A DNA stretch of 47,990 nucleotides from Gemmatimonadales bacterium (GCA_019038745.1 JAHOYV010000075.1:1-47990); one strand, 5' to 3'; positions 1-10,571 are shown, counted from the first letter of the stretch. Numbers and translations: made by a program. The notes: generated by a model from the letters alone, not told the origin.

Positions 1-1752
1 GACGGCTATCCCGCCCCCTACTTCGACAACGTAAGCCTGAAATGCTACCAATACTTCGGCCCGGCGATGTCCGCCCGTGAACTGGACCTAGCTCAGGACA
101 ACTTCCCGGCCGATGGTCAGATTCACCTCGGCGCCGATATGCACTTGAACGATATCCGCTTCGACATGGCCAACAACATCTCCCTGCCCACCGATCTGCG
201 GAACGACCCCGGCGACTCCATCGTCTGTACAATCGTAGCCGTGCGGACCGGATCCACCCTCGTAGAAACCGATGTCGATCCCCTCGTCAAGGCCCCGCGC
301 CTGTATTGGATTCTACAACCGGGACCATCGGTGGATCCTGCCTGGCGGACCAACCTGGCTCTGGCCGGCAGCAATGGATCATTGGACGCCGACGGCAACC
401 TCTTCGGCGAAGTGCAGGGAGCCCACGCCGTGGCCAACGGCGTGCCCAGCCCGGATCGTTGGATGTTCGATCTACCCGACGAAGGCTTCCTGTACCCGGG
501 CGACGTACTGCACTACTTCATGGAGGCCTGGGACAACGTCTCCGGCAATTACCAGTATGCCTCCCTGCCTCCGGACCGGACTGGCTTCAGCAACTTCAAC
601 GACCCTCAAGCCTATGACCCCAGGTTCAAAATGCGCGCCCTGCCCACGTTGAAGGACGACGAAGGTTCACAACCGGACATTCTTTTCTGGAACGACTTCG
701 GGAACCGAGGGGGCCGAGATGAATGGCATAACGCTTTCGGCAATCTGGGTCTTTTGCCCGGTGAGGACTTCGACTTCTACTACACGAACCAGCCCACCAG
801 CGGCGTCGGCAACGGCCTAGGCGGCCGTGCGGCGTACGGCCAACTGGACGGGTACGATATTCTCCTCTACACCTGTGGCGACCTGGATTTCCTTACCATA
901 ACCGACGTGCAATACAACTACCTCCACGACGACGCCGGCGACGACGTCGGGCTCCTGGACGACTGGCTGGAACGGGGTGACAAGTATTTGTTTGCTACCG
1001 GCGATGGACTGGTTTCGGACTTAAACTGGCCCAGCGTCACAACTCAAGCCTTCATCAACGACTGGATGGGCGTAGCCTGGCTTGACGACGACACTCGTCC
1101 CTTGTTGGGCGGCGATACTGCCCCAATGGTTTATACGGTACCCGGCAACTCCGTCTTTGCAACCACAGAATCCTGGATCGCCTACGGAAGCTGTCCCGTC
1201 CTGAATACCTTCGACGCCCTCACCACCGAGGGTGGCGAGATGTTGGCGGTATTTAATGATGGGGCCTCCGGCCTTTCGGCCGCAACCAAGTGCACCGCCC
1301 CGAACGGCTCAGTGGTTCTTACGATGCCCTACGACTTCATGACCATCTGGACTCCGTCCTCGGCCGATAAGATCGATCAGCCCGCAGGCCGGCCCAGGCG
1401 GGTCGATGTACTGCAGGAAGTGTTGGCGGATGCCGGAGCGGTAACCGGAACACCGACCGGCATCACACTCCCGGATGCGGCGTTCACCGCCAAGGCTTTC
1501 CCGAATCCCTTCAATCCGTTAACGAAGATCGAATTCAACATGCCTCAGGCCGGGCATCTAAGCCTGAAGATCTTCAACGTGCGCGGGGAATTGGTTCGGA
1601 CTCTCATCGATGAGGTCCGACCCCAAGGTAAGGACCACGTAATGTGGAGCGGCGTCACTGACAAAGGACGGCGAGTATCCTCAGGCATCTACTTCTTTGA
1701 AGCACGCACAGTCGATGGGGTGGAAATAAATAAAATGACTTTGGTACAATAG
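1..1752 (+). CDS. Secreted protein with C-terminal sorting domain, 5'-truncated, tandem paralogue 1
   Basis: The reading frame is open from base 1, so the gene starts outside the window and only the last ~583 residues are seen. They match the C-terminal half of the two following genes almost line by line, starting near the shared segment SARELDLAQD. The central part contains a DILFWNDF...LYTCGDL...DDWL..GDKYLFATGD pattern that looks like a Rossmann/glutamine-amidotransferase-like fold of the sort found in large secreted proteins; I see no clear catalytic residues. The last ~85 residues (FPNPFNPLTKIEF ... GELVRTL ... SSGIYFFEAR) are a FlgD-like Ig/type A sorting domain, which in FCB bacteria directs secretion and surface attachment. 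Only 27 bases separate the stop from the next gene, so the three form an operon. Function unknown. Confidence 0.85.
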   Translation, partial: DGYPAPYFDNVSLKCYQYFGPAMSARELDLAQDNFPADGQIHLGADMHLNDIRFDMANNISLPTDLRNDPGDSIVCTIVAVRTGSTLVETDVDPLVKAPRLYWILQPGPSVDPAWRTNLALAGSNGSLDADGNLFGEVQGAHAVANGVPSPDRWMFDLPDEGFLYPGDVLHYFMEAWDNVSGNYQYASLPPDRTGFSNFNDPQAYDPRFKMRALPTLKDDEGSQPDILFWNDFGNRGGRDEWHNAFGNLGLLPGEDFDFYYTNQPTSGVGNGLGGRAAYGQLDGYDILLYTCGDLDFLTITDVQYNYLHDDAGDDVGLLDDWLERGDKYLFATGDGLVSDLNWPSVTTQAFINDWMGVAWLDDDTRPLLGGDTAPMVYTVPGNSVFATTESWIAYGSCPVLNTFDALTTEGGEMLAVFNDGASGLSAATKCTAPNGSVVLTMPYDFMTIWTPSSADKIDQPAGRPRRVDVLQEVLADAGAVTGTPTGITLPDAAFTAKAFPNPFNPLTKIEFNMPQAGHLSLKIFNVRGELVRTLIDEVRPQGKDHVMWSGVTDKGRRVSSGIYFFEARTVDGVEINKMTLVQ

Positions 1753-1779
1753 TTTTGGGTACTGTAATGGAGGAAGAGC

Positions 1780-4700
1780 ATGAAGAAACTTATCCAATTT
1801 GCATTTTTTTCGGCCGTGCTGATACAGGCCCTCGGTTCGATTACCTCTTTCGCAGCGGAAAAGCCCCAAATCGTTGATGGCCACCACAGCGTCATCCATG
1901 GCGGAAATCTGGAAATGTCCAAGGCCGCTTCACGCGACACGGTGCATCTGATCGGACCCTGGGGCAGCGGCGCGGTTGTGAACGGGCAATTCGAGGACAC
2001 CGGCGGTGTTCCAAACTGGAACGGCTGGACCAGTATTGATCTTACCCAGAAAACCGAGTCTGCATGGCACGTGGACACCTACAACGTGGTGTCGGGAGTT
2101 TACTCAGCCTGGTGTGGGGACATCTCCTACAATGCATGCAATGAACTTGACCCCATCGGGGGCTACGGCCCCAAATATAACGAGTTCCTGTCCTGGTACG
2201 GAACCGTCGATAACCCGGGCGTTCCCACCACAGTGAACATCTCCGCCACGGTGAACCACGACACCGAACCCGGCTACGATTACTCCAATCTCGGTTACTG
2301 GAAGAACGATTATGATATTGCTTACCTGTGGACCGCCGACGGCGACGGCGAGCAAGTGGCTGTAGCAAGCCAGGTGGTCTACCAACCCGGCGAGTATGTT
2401 GGTGAGGGTGAAAATCAGGTCCGCATCTCCTGGCACGTTACATCCGACGGTGGCTGGGACGACAGCGATTGTTCCTACTACGGCGACGGGGCCCTGCAGG
2501 TTGACGATATCAGCGTGACCATGACCAACGATGGAGTGGTAACCAGTACTTTCGACGACTTCGAAACCTCCGGCCCTTTGGGCACCCTGGGCGACAACTG
2601 GGTTGTCGAGTTCCCGCCCGGTGTGGGAGACTACGCCCACATCCTGGCTGGGCTGGAGGACGAAGATCCTTGCGAAAGCAACTACAGCCCCGTGGCCTGC
2701 TTCATCGCCGATGATGTCATGTTGGCCGAACGCGGGCTCCCTGTGGCCTATTGCACAGATTGGTGCTACGGCCCCGGCGGCTACATCGTAACAACAGATG
2801 GCGGCAGGTTGGGTCCCGCGAGCCGCATACACAACGCCATCGAGTCGCCGATCATTGAGTGGCCGGCCGGTGATTACCTGGGCGTGCGCTACGTTTTCGA
2901 CGTGTTCAAACACGAGGACTTGTCCTCTAACTCTCCCGGCATCTTTTACACATGGGGCATTCGCTCCACCGCCTCTTCAGAACCCGCAGACATTGAGCAG
3001 GAATCTTTCCAAGACCGGAATTTCGTGTACTACGGCGGACCGGATTGGATCCGCGGAGGCGAACCTGAAGCGGCCGACCTGGTTGTCCCCGGTTGTACCT
3101 ACGTCCAGGTTCAGTTGGCCGTTTACGAGTTGGGTTATATAAGTTGGGACGGCTGGGACGGCTACCCCGCTCCCTACTTCGACAACGTCAGCCTGAAATG
3201 CTATAACTACTATGGCCCCGCCCTGTCAGCTCGAGAGTTGGACCTGGCCCAGGATGCTTTCCCGGCCGACGGCCAGATCCACCGCGGCGCCGACATGCAT
3301 CTGAACGACGTCCGCTTCGACATGGCCAACAACATCTCCCTGGACACGGATCTGCGGAATGATCCCGGTGATTCCATTGTCTGCACAATCACGCCCATGC
3401 GAACCGGGTCGGTTCTGGTCGAGGCCGACGTCGATGTAACTGTCAAGGCCCCGCGCCTGCACTGGACCCTGAAGATCGGACAATCGGTGGAGGCAGCCTG
3501 GCGGACCAACCTTGCACTGGCCGGTAGCGATGGATCATTGGACGCCAACGGCAACCTGTATGGCGAAGTGCAGGGAGCCCGGGCCGTGGCCAACGGAGTA
3601 CCCAGTCCGGATCGCTGGATGTTCCTCCTACCCGACGAGGAATTCCTCTACCCCGGCGACGTTCTCCACTACTACATCGAAGCCTGGGATGACGTCGCCG
3701 GAAGTTTTCAAAATGCCACCCTGCCCGCAGACCTGACCGGTTACGGCGATTTTTCCAGCCCCTTGGCCTACAACACAAGTTTCGTCGTTCACGCCCTGCC
3801 AACCCTGCTGAACTACGCCGGCGATCAACCAGACATCCTGTTCTGGAACGATTTTGCCAACCGCGGCGGTCAGGATGAGTGGTACGGAGCCTTCACCGGG
3901 CTGGGCTTATTGCCGGGCGAGGATTACGACATCTACTACACCAACGCTCCGACCTCTGGTGTGGGCAACGGCTTGGGTGGTCGTGCGGCGTATGGCCAAC
4001 TGGACGGCTACAAGATCCTACTGTACACCTCCGGCGATCTGAGCTTTGACACCATCACAAACCTTAATTTTGACTATGACGCCGGCGACGACGTCGGTCT
4101 CTTGGACAACTGGCTGTCCCAGGGTGACAAGCACCTGTTCGCTACCGGCGATGAGCTGATTACCGACATGATGGGGTGGGGTGGGGTCGCCTCACAGGCT
4201 TTTGTCAGCGACTGGATGGGGGTGACCCGGGATGACGACGATGTTCGACCCTATCTGGCCGGCGATACCGCTCCAATGGTCTACCCGATTACAGACAACC
4301 CTGCCTTCCATACCACCGACTCCTGGATCGCGTACGGCGGATGTCCCGAGCTGAACACGTTCGACGCCGTCACGGTCAGTAGTGGTGAGCAGCTGGCCGT
4401 CTTCAACGACGGCACCTCAGTCTACTCCGCCGCTACATTGTTTACTGCAGCCAACGGATCCATGGTCGTATCCATGCCGTACGATTTCATGAACATCCGG
4501 ACTCCATCAACCAAAGCTTCGCCAGCCCCGTTGCCGGTCCGTGCTGAGCTGTTGGGGGAAATTTTGGAGTTGTTCGATACGTGGCCGGCAGGTGTCGGTC
4601 TGCCGAACAAGGTGTTTGCCACCAGCGCTTACCCGAACCCGTTCAATCCAATCACGAAGATCGAGTTCAACCTTCCCAAGACCGAGCATCTGAGCCTGAA

Positions 4701-4884
4701 GATTTTCAACGTGCGCGGTGAGTTGGTTCGCACGCTTATCAACGAGGTCACGGCTGAAGGCCCCGGTTTTATCATATGGAACGGCTCCAACGACCAGGGC
4801 AGGGAAGCGTCCAGCGGTGTCTATTTCTACGAGGCGCGTACGGCCGATGGTGTTGAAATTAATAAGATGACCCTGGTGCAGTAG
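1780..4884 (+). CDS. Secreted protein with sorting domain, tandem paralogue 2
   Basis: 1034 residues. A Sec signal peptide (MKKLIQFAFF... to SFAA, ~25 residues) follows a good ribosome site (GGAGGAAGAGC before ATG). The N-terminal half has features of a beta-sandwich, possibly carbohydrate-binding, module (NGQFED, WNGWTSIDLTQ, HVTSDGGWDD) and several cysteines. The second half, from about residue 475, repeats the layout of the neighbouring paralogues: a region with VGNGLGGRAAYGQLDGY and DDVGLLDNWL, then a FlgD-like sorting domain (YPNPFNPITKIEF to EINKMTLVQ). It is probably exported and displayed on the surface. No enzyme family was recognised. The gene shares long near-identical DNA blocks with the next one, which suggests recent duplication or gene conversion. 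Confidence 0.9.
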   Translation: MKKLIQFAFFSAVLIQALGSITSFAAEKPQIVDGHHSVIHGGNLEMSKAASRDTVHLIGPWGSGAVVNGQFEDTGGVPNWNGWTSIDLTQKTESAWHVDTYNVVSGVYSAWCGDISYNACNELDPIGGYGPKYNEFLSWYGTVDNPGVPTTVNISATVNHDTEPGYDYSNLGYWKNDYDIAYLWTADGDGEQVAVASQVVYQPGEYVGEGENQVRISWHVTSDGGWDDSDCSYYGDGALQVDDISVTMTNDGVVTSTFDDFETSGPLGTLGDNWVVEFPPGVGDYAHILAGLEDEDPCESNYSPVACFIADDVMLAERGLPVAYCTDWCYGPGGYIVTTDGGRLGPASRIHNAIESPIIEWPAGDYLGVRYVFDVFKHEDLSSNSPGIFYTWGIRSTASSEPADIEQESFQDRNFVYYGGPDWIRGGEPEAADLVVPGCTYVQVQLAVYELGYISWDGWDGYPAPYFDNVSLKCYNYYGPALSARELDLAQDAFPADGQIHRGADMHLNDVRFDMANNISLDTDLRNDPGDSIVCTITPMRTGSVLVEADVDVTVKAPRLHWTLKIGQSVEAAWRTNLALAGSDGSLDANGNLYGEVQGARAVANGVPSPDRWMFLLPDEEFLYPGDVLHYYIEAWDDVAGSFQNATLPADLTGYGDFSSPLAYNTSFVVHALPTLLNYAGDQPDILFWNDFANRGGQDEWYGAFTGLGLLPGEDYDIYYTNAPTSGVGNGLGGRAAYGQLDGYKILLYTSGDLSFDTITNLNFDYDAGDDVGLLDNWLSQGDKHLFATGDELITDMMGWGGVASQAFVSDWMGVTRDDDDVRPYLAGDTAPMVYPITDNPAFHTTDSWIAYGGCPELNTFDAVTVSSGEQLAVFNDGTSVYSAATLFTAANGSMVVSMPYDFMNIRTPSTKASPAPLPVRAELLGEILELFDTWPAGVGLPNKVFATSAYPNPFNPITKIEFNLPKTEHLSLKIFNVRGELVRTLINEVTAEGPGFIIWNGSNDQGREASSGVYFYEARTADGVEINKMTLVQ

Positions 4885-4909
4885 GTCCGACCAAAGTTAG
4901 GGAAATAGC

Positions 4910-7900
4910 ATGAAGAGATTTATCCAGTTTTCGTATTTGGCGGTCGTGCTCGGGTATGCCCTTGCTTCCTTCGTTTCCTTCGCCATGGAAAAACCCCAAA
5001 TCGTCGATGGCCACGACAGTGTCATCCACGGCGGCAATCTGGAAATATCCAAGACCGCCTCTCGGGATACCGTGTGCCTGATCGGACCCTGGGGTAGCGG
5101 CGCAGTTGTGAACGGGCAGTTCGAGGACCCCGATGGGATTCCAAACTGGAACGGCTGGACCAGTATCGATCTTACCCAGAAAACCGAAAGCCATTGGCAC
5201 GTAGACACATACAATGTAGTATCAGGTACTTACTCCGCTTGGTGCGGCAATATCTACTACGATGCCTGTACTCCTGAAGATCCCGTCGGCGGCTACGGTC
5301 CCAGCTACAACGAGTTCCTGTCCTGGATCGGCACAGTCGAATACCCCGCGGCTTCCACCCAAGTGGACGTCACCGCCATTGTGAACCACGACACCGAGCC
5401 CGGCTACGATTTCTCCAACCTTGGTTACTGGAAGGGCGATTCGGCAATAGCCTACCTGTGGACCGCCGACGGTGTGGGTGAGCAGGTTTCCATCAACGCC
5501 ACGGTGACCTACCAACCCGGCGAGTACGTGGGGGATGAGGAGAACCAGGTGCGGATCACTTGGCACGTGACCAGCGATGGTGGCTGGGATGATGGGGATT
5601 GTTCCTACTACGGAGACGGGGCCCTACAAGTGGACGATATCACCATAACCATGATCAACGACGGAAATCAAACCGCCTACTTCCATGACTTCGAGAATGG
5701 TACTCTTGACGAGTGGGTCGTCGAATTCCCGCCAGGCGTGGGTGACTACGCCCACATCAGAAGCAAACTGAACGACTTGGACCCCTGTGCGGTGAACACG
5801 AGTCCGGTAGCCTGCTTTATCGCCGACGATATCATGATTGCCGAACGTGGGCTGCCAGTGGATTACTGTATCAACTGGTGCTATGGCCCGGGCGGTTACA
5901 TCGTGAACACAGATGGCGGTGTACTCGGACCACATCACTATCTCTACAACGCTATTGAGTCACCAATTATTGAGTGGCCGGCGGGGGATTACATTGGTGT
6001 TAGTTGCTTGTTCGATGTGTATCGGCACTTGACTCTTTCTGCTGATACTCCATGGCTTTTCTACCGCTGGGGCATACGGTCCACGACTTCCGTGGACCCA
6101 GCGGATATCGAGTTGGAGAAGTTTGAAGATCGGAACTTTCTGTACTACGGCGGACCGGATTGGTTCCGAGGAGGAGAATCGGAAGCAGACGATCTGATCG
6201 CTCCGGTGTGCAAATACGTCCAGGTTCAACTATCGGTTTTCCAATGGAATGATTTAGGTTGGTGTGGCGATGATGGCACCCCTGCCCCCTACTTCGACAA
6301 CGTCAGCCTGAAATGCTACGAAAACTTCGGCCCGGCCATGTCCGCCCGCGAATTGGACCTGGCCCAAGACTCCTTCCCGGCCGACGGCCAGATCCACCGC
6401 GGCGCCGACATGCATCTGAACGACGTCCGCTTCGACATGGCCAACAACATCTCCCTGGACACGGATCTGCGGAACGATCCCGGAGACTCCATTGTCTGCA
6501 CAATCACGCCCGTGCGAACCGGGTCGGTTCTGGTCGAAGCCGACGCCAATGCCACAGTCAAGGCCCCCCGCTTGTACTGGACTTTGAAGGCGGGACAATC
6601 GGTGGATATGGCTTGGCGAGCCAACCTTGCCCTCGCCGGCAGCGATGGATCATTGGATGCCAACGGCAACCTCTTCGGCGAAGTGAAGGGAGCCCACGCT
6701 GTGGCTAACGGCGTGCCCAGTCCGGATTGCTGGATGTTCGATCTGCCCGACGATGGATTCCTCTTCCCAGGTGACATTCTCCACTATTACTTCGAAGCAT
6801 GGGATGAACTCACCGGAAGTTTTCAAAATGCCACCCTGCCCGCCGACCTGACCGGTTACGGCGATTTTTCCGACCCCTTGGCCTACAACACAAGTTTCGT
6901 CGTTCACGCCCTGCCGACCCTGCTGAACTACGCCGGCGACCAACCGGATATCCTGTTCTGGAATGATTTTGCCAACCGCGGCGGCCAAGACGAATGGTAC
7001 GGCGCCTTCACCAGCCTGGGGCTGTCGCCAGGACTGGATTACGATATCTATTACACCAACGCTCCTACTTCGGGAGTGGGAAACGGCCTCGGCGGCCGAG
7101 CCAAGTTCGGTCAACTGGACGGCTACAATATCCTTCTCTACACTGCAGGCGATCTTGGCTATTACACCATCTCCAACCTTGACTATGACCATGACGCCGG
7201 CGACGACGTCGGCCTACTTGATGATTGGCTGGGACAGGGCGTCAAACACTTGTTCGCCACCGGCGATGATTTGATTTCCGATCTGGCCCAGTCCGGAGCC
7301 AGTACGCAAGCCTTGATCAGTGACTGGATGGGGGTGTCCTATGTAAGCAGGGACATTCGTCCTCTACTGGGTGGAGATGCTTCTCCGACAGTTGTCCCGA
7401 TTCCCGGCAACCCTGCCTTCCTTACAACTGATTCCTGGATCGCCTACGGCGGCTGCCCCAAACTCAACACCTTCGACGCCGTTACCATCAGTGGCGGTGA
7501 GCCCCTGGCCGTCTTCAACGACGGCGCTTCAGACTACTCCGCAGCCACCTTGTTCACGGCCGGGAACGGCTCCATGGTCGTCTCCATGCCCTTCGATTTC
7601 ATGAACATACGGACTCCACGAACCAAGGCCTCGCCGGTGCCGCTACCGGCCCGTGCTGAGGTGTTGAATGAAGTCCTGGCATTATTCGCCACGTGGCCGG
7701 TGGGTGTCGATCTACCAAACAAGGCTCTTTCCGCGAGCTCTTACCCGAATCCCTTCAACCCGATAACCAGGATCGGGTTCACGATGCCCAAAGCCGGGCA
7801 CCTGAGCTTGAAAATTTTCAACGTGCGCGGTGAGTTGGTTCGAACCCTGGTGAATGAGACCACGGCCGAGGGCCCCGGTTTCGTAATGTGGGACGGCACC

Positions 7901-7996
7901 AACGACCAGGGCGCGGGTGTGTCTTCGGGGATCTACTTCTACGAAGTGCGCACCGCCGAGGAGGTCAAAATCAACAAGATGACCCTGATACGATAG
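4910..7996 (+). CDS. Secreted protein with sorting domain, tandem paralogue 3
   Basis: 1028 residues, colinear with the preceding gene over its whole length: signal peptide (MKRFIQFSYL ... SFAME), the IVDGHDSVIHGGNLEISK segment, the NGWTSIDLTQKTES segment, the GATase-like middle region and a C-terminal FlgD-like sorting domain (YPNPFNPITRIGF ... SSGIYFYEVRT). It starts 25 bases after the previous stop with an AGGGAAA ribosome site. It is the last gene of the tandem operon. The middle third (about residues 330-480) differs more than the flanks, so the paralogues may be diverging in the exposed part while the secretion end is kept constant. Function unknown; likely extracellular or surface-bound. 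Confidence 0.9.
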   Translation: MKRFIQFSYLAVVLGYALASFVSFAMEKPQIVDGHDSVIHGGNLEISKTASRDTVCLIGPWGSGAVVNGQFEDPDGIPNWNGWTSIDLTQKTESHWHVDTYNVVSGTYSAWCGNIYYDACTPEDPVGGYGPSYNEFLSWIGTVEYPAASTQVDVTAIVNHDTEPGYDFSNLGYWKGDSAIAYLWTADGVGEQVSINATVTYQPGEYVGDEENQVRITWHVTSDGGWDDGDCSYYGDGALQVDDITITMINDGNQTAYFHDFENGTLDEWVVEFPPGVGDYAHIRSKLNDLDPCAVNTSPVACFIADDIMIAERGLPVDYCINWCYGPGGYIVNTDGGVLGPHHYLYNAIESPIIEWPAGDYIGVSCLFDVYRHLTLSADTPWLFYRWGIRSTTSVDPADIELEKFEDRNFLYYGGPDWFRGGESEADDLIAPVCKYVQVQLSVFQWNDLGWCGDDGTPAPYFDNVSLKCYENFGPAMSARELDLAQDSFPADGQIHRGADMHLNDVRFDMANNISLDTDLRNDPGDSIVCTITPVRTGSVLVEADANATVKAPRLYWTLKAGQSVDMAWRANLALAGSDGSLDANGNLFGEVKGAHAVANGVPSPDCWMFDLPDDGFLFPGDILHYYFEAWDELTGSFQNATLPADLTGYGDFSDPLAYNTSFVVHALPTLLNYAGDQPDILFWNDFANRGGQDEWYGAFTSLGLSPGLDYDIYYTNAPTSGVGNGLGGRAKFGQLDGYNILLYTAGDLGYYTISNLDYDHDAGDDVGLLDDWLGQGVKHLFATGDDLISDLAQSGASTQALISDWMGVSYVSRDIRPLLGGDASPTVVPIPGNPAFLTTDSWIAYGGCPKLNTFDAVTISGGEPLAVFNDGASDYSAATLFTAGNGSMVVSMPFDFMNIRTPRTKASPVPLPARAEVLNEVLALFATWPVGVDLPNKALSASSYPNPFNPITRIGFTMPKAGHLSLKIFNVRGELVRTLVNETTAEGPGFVMWDGTNDQGAGVSSGIYFYEVRTAEEVKINKMTLIR

Positions 7997-8302
7997 CCGG
8001 ATCAGACATGATCCTCCGGCACTTCCTCATAAACCATCGGATTCTCAAAGAAATACAAACATCCCCCATAAAAACTTCCCAGGTTGAGCGCTTTCGCCGG
8101 ATTGAAAACAAGACCCAACCGGTGGAGAACTCACACGGCATAGTAACTGATCTTCAAATATCGACCACCTCATAATTTGGCCACACAGCTAAATTGGCCG
8201 GCAATTTTGTCCAGTATTTATAGCGGAGTTTTTTAATCCTGTTTATGGTGTAAGGCTTGGTGAGGAAATGTATCTTAACTTCAAAGTGCCGGGGGGTTCG
8301 TT
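7997..8302. other. Intergenic region after the tandem operon
   Basis: 306 bases without a supported gene. Just after the stop there is an imperfect hairpin at 7997-8021 (GCCGGA pairs with TCCGGC, inner GGATCA with TGATCC) but no T-run, so it is at best a weak terminator. The last third is AT-rich and contains a possible sigma-70 promoter at 8194-8222 for the downstream phosphatase gene. Confidence 0.5.
8194..8222 (+). promoter_or_regulatory. Possible sigma-70 promoter upstream of the PAS-SpoIIE gene
   Basis: TTGGCC at 8194-8199 and TTTATA at 8217-8222 are 17 bases apart in AT-rich DNA. Both boxes deviate from consensus, so this is a weak call based only on spacing and position. Confidence 0.3.
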
Positions 8303-10441
8303 TTGAAGGACAGAGAAAATCACGTACCAAAACTCAGTGTTGCAACTTCTCCGCCCGACTTCCGCGAAATGCTGGATAACCTCTATGAGGGGATCTGGTC
8401 TATCGACAAGGATGGTTACACCAACTATGTCAATCCGCGGATGGAAAAAATACTAGGGTTTTCCAGGGACGAAATTTTGGGACAGCATCTCTTTCAATTC
8501 ATGGATGACCAGGCAGTGGAACAATGTCGGAACAATTTGGATCGCCGGCGCCAGGGGATCAGTGAGAGCCATGATTTCGAATTGAGGGGCAAGGATGGCC
8601 AGCTTGTACCAACCCTGATGCACACTTCTCCGATTTTGGATAATGACGGAAACTATGCTGGAGCCCTGGCGGCCGTCGTCAAGATTCCGGGTAACAATCA
8701 AATAGAGCGGGAATTGATCAATGACCGGGATAACCTAAAGCGCCGGGTGGCGGATCAGTCCTCCGAACTGGCCTCCGTCGCGGAAAAACTACAGGCAGAA
8801 ATCGCCGACAAGAACCTGGTTGAGGGAATGTTCCGCAAACTACTGGAGGCCGCGCCCGATGCCATGGTGGTAGCCGATCAAGCCGGAGACATCATTCTGG
8901 TCAATGCCGTCACGGAAAAACTATTCGGATATTCCCGCAATGAGCTGCTGGGCCGAAAAGTTGAAATCCTTGTTCCCGCCGGGGCCAGGGAACAACACGT
9001 GGGGCATCGTCATGATTACGAACACAACCCGCACCGCAGACCGATGGGGTCCGGGATCGAAGTGGCCGGGCGGAGAAAAGACAGTTCGATCTTTCCAGCC
9101 GAGGTAAGCCTTGGGCCGCTGGAGGTGGAGGGCAGGAGAATGGTCTTCAGCGTGATTCGCGACATCAGCGAGCGAAAGAGGGTCGAAGATGATGCCCGGA
9201 AAAGCCTGAACTTGCAACTGGCGATTGCAGCCATCCTGCAGGCCTCCGTCGAAGCGGTCTCAGTGGAGGAGTTCCTGCAACAAACACTCGACCTCCTGCT
9301 TGATATGCCCTGGCTGGTCTTACAATCAAAGGGTGCCATCTTCCTGTCCGAGGATGGCTCCGATGTCCTGGTAATGAAGGCGAAAAAAGGCCTATCCGAG
9401 TCTTTGTTGGCCGATTGCAGCAAGGTTCCCTTCGGGCACTGCTTGTGTGGGCAGGCTGCTGCATCCAGGCGGATCATATTCTCTGATTGCGTGGATGAAC
9501 GTCACGTGACCCGATACGAGGGAATGACTCCCCATGGCCACTACTGCGTTCCGATTGAGAGTGGGGATCGGCTGTATGGTGTAATCAACCTCTATGTTCA
9601 GGAGGGCCACAAGCCGACGTCCGATGAGGATGCCTTCCTGAACTCGGTTGCCAAGGTACTGGCCGGTACGATCAAACGGAAAATGGCCGAAGAAGATCTT
9701 CAGGAAAAAAACACCCAACTCCGGGCAGCCCAGAAAATCCAGGAACATCTCCTGCCGCGGTCAGCTCCGGATATCCCGGGCTGGGACATCGCCGGAGCCT
9801 ACGAGCCGGCCGAATTCGCTGCCGGGGATCACTATGACTTCTTCCGGATGGGTGGCGAATCACTGGGACTGGTCGTGGGCGACGTCAGCGGGCACGGATT
9901 CAGCTCGGCGTTGCTGATGGCTTCGACCCACGCCTATCTGCGGTCATGGTCGGAAATGGGCATGGGGCTTAAGGAAATTTTTCAGCGGGGAAACTCTGTC
10001 CTGTTTCAGGAAACGGAAACCTCCAATTTCATAACCGCCATCATGTGCCGAGTAGATCTTGTCTCCCGACGGTTGGAATATGTCAGTGCAGGCCATCCCG
10101 ACGGCCTGGTATTGAACAGTGATGGCGAAATCAAGGCTCACTTGACCAGTACCGGTATGCCGATTGCGGTTTTGCCCGAAGCGGAATTCAAGGTAGTACA
10201 GGATATCCAGTTGGAAACGGGCGATACGATTCTTTTGCTGACCGACGGGATTCTGGAATCCACCTCTCCCGAAGAAGATTTCTTCGGCCTGGAGCGAACC
10301 TTGGCTACGGTGAGATCCTTTCTGGACCAGCCTGCCGCTCATATCGCCGAATCACTGTGCCGAGCCGCCGCGAAGTTCCATGGCTCCAGCCAACAGGAAG
10401 ATGATCTGACGGCAGTGGTTATCAAGGTTCTCCCGAATTAA
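8303..10441 (+). CDS. PAS-PAS-GAF sensor with SpoIIE/RsbU-type PP2C phosphatase domain
   Basis: 712 residues, TTG start with a G-rich ribosome site 6 bases upstream. Order of domains: PAS at ~18-125, a coiled-coil linker ~130-175, a second PAS ~177-295 ending in the PAC-like FSVIRDISERKR, GAF ~300-460, and a SpoIIE-type PP2C phosphatase ~480-710. The phosphatase keeps the metal-binding pattern: GDHYDFF, GDVSGHG, TDGILES and DDLTAVV. There are no membrane segments, so it acts in the cytoplasm. Such proteins dephosphorylate anti-sigma-factor antagonists in partner-switching cascades; no antagonist or kinase partner is encoded nearby, so the target is unknown. The ECF sigma gene follows after 130 bases and may or may not be functionally linked. 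The GAF region includes a cysteine-rich stretch (GHCLCGQAAASRR) like those seen in signal-sensing GAF domains. Confidence 0.88.
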   Translation: MKDRENHVPKLSVATSPPDFREMLDNLYEGIWSIDKDGYTNYVNPRMEKILGFSRDEILGQHLFQFMDDQAVEQCRNNLDRRRQGISESHDFELRGKDGQLVPTLMHTSPILDNDGNYAGALAAVVKIPGNNQIERELINDRDNLKRRVADQSSELASVAEKLQAEIADKNLVEGMFRKLLEAAPDAMVVADQAGDIILVNAVTEKLFGYSRNELLGRKVEILVPAGAREQHVGHRHDYEHNPHRRPMGSGIEVAGRRKDSSIFPAEVSLGPLEVEGRRMVFSVIRDISERKRVEDDARKSLNLQLAIAAILQASVEAVSVEEFLQQTLDLLLDMPWLVLQSKGAIFLSEDGSDVLVMKAKKGLSESLLADCSKVPFGHCLCGQAAASRRIIFSDCVDERHVTRYEGMTPHGHYCVPIESGDRLYGVINLYVQEGHKPTSDEDAFLNSVAKVLAGTIKRKMAEEDLQEKNTQLRAAQKIQEHLLPRSAPDIPGWDIAGAYEPAEFAAGDHYDFFRMGGESLGLVVGDVSGHGFSSALLMASTHAYLRSWSEMGMGLKEIFQRGNSVLFQETETSNFITAIMCRVDLVSRRLEYVSAGHPDGLVLNSDGEIKAHLTSTGMPIAVLPEAEFKVVQDIQLETGDTILLLTDGILESTSPEEDFFGLERTLATVRSFLDQPAAHIAESLCRAAAKFHGSSQQEDDLTAVVIKVLPN

Positions 10442-10571
10442 TTACGCCGGTGGCTGCTGGGGCCTGACAATATTCAGAAAAAAAACAGTATCCCAATTCA
10501 AACCCTTTGCGCTTGAATCCCGTCTTAACGAGGAATCCAGAGTTGTAGACTTCACCGACGGGAAGATTGAA

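Noticed and set aside
2104..2913. 269-codon frame on the minus strand
   Set aside because: Shadow of the secreted paralogue 2; similar shadows occur at the same place in the sister genes, as expected from codon bias.
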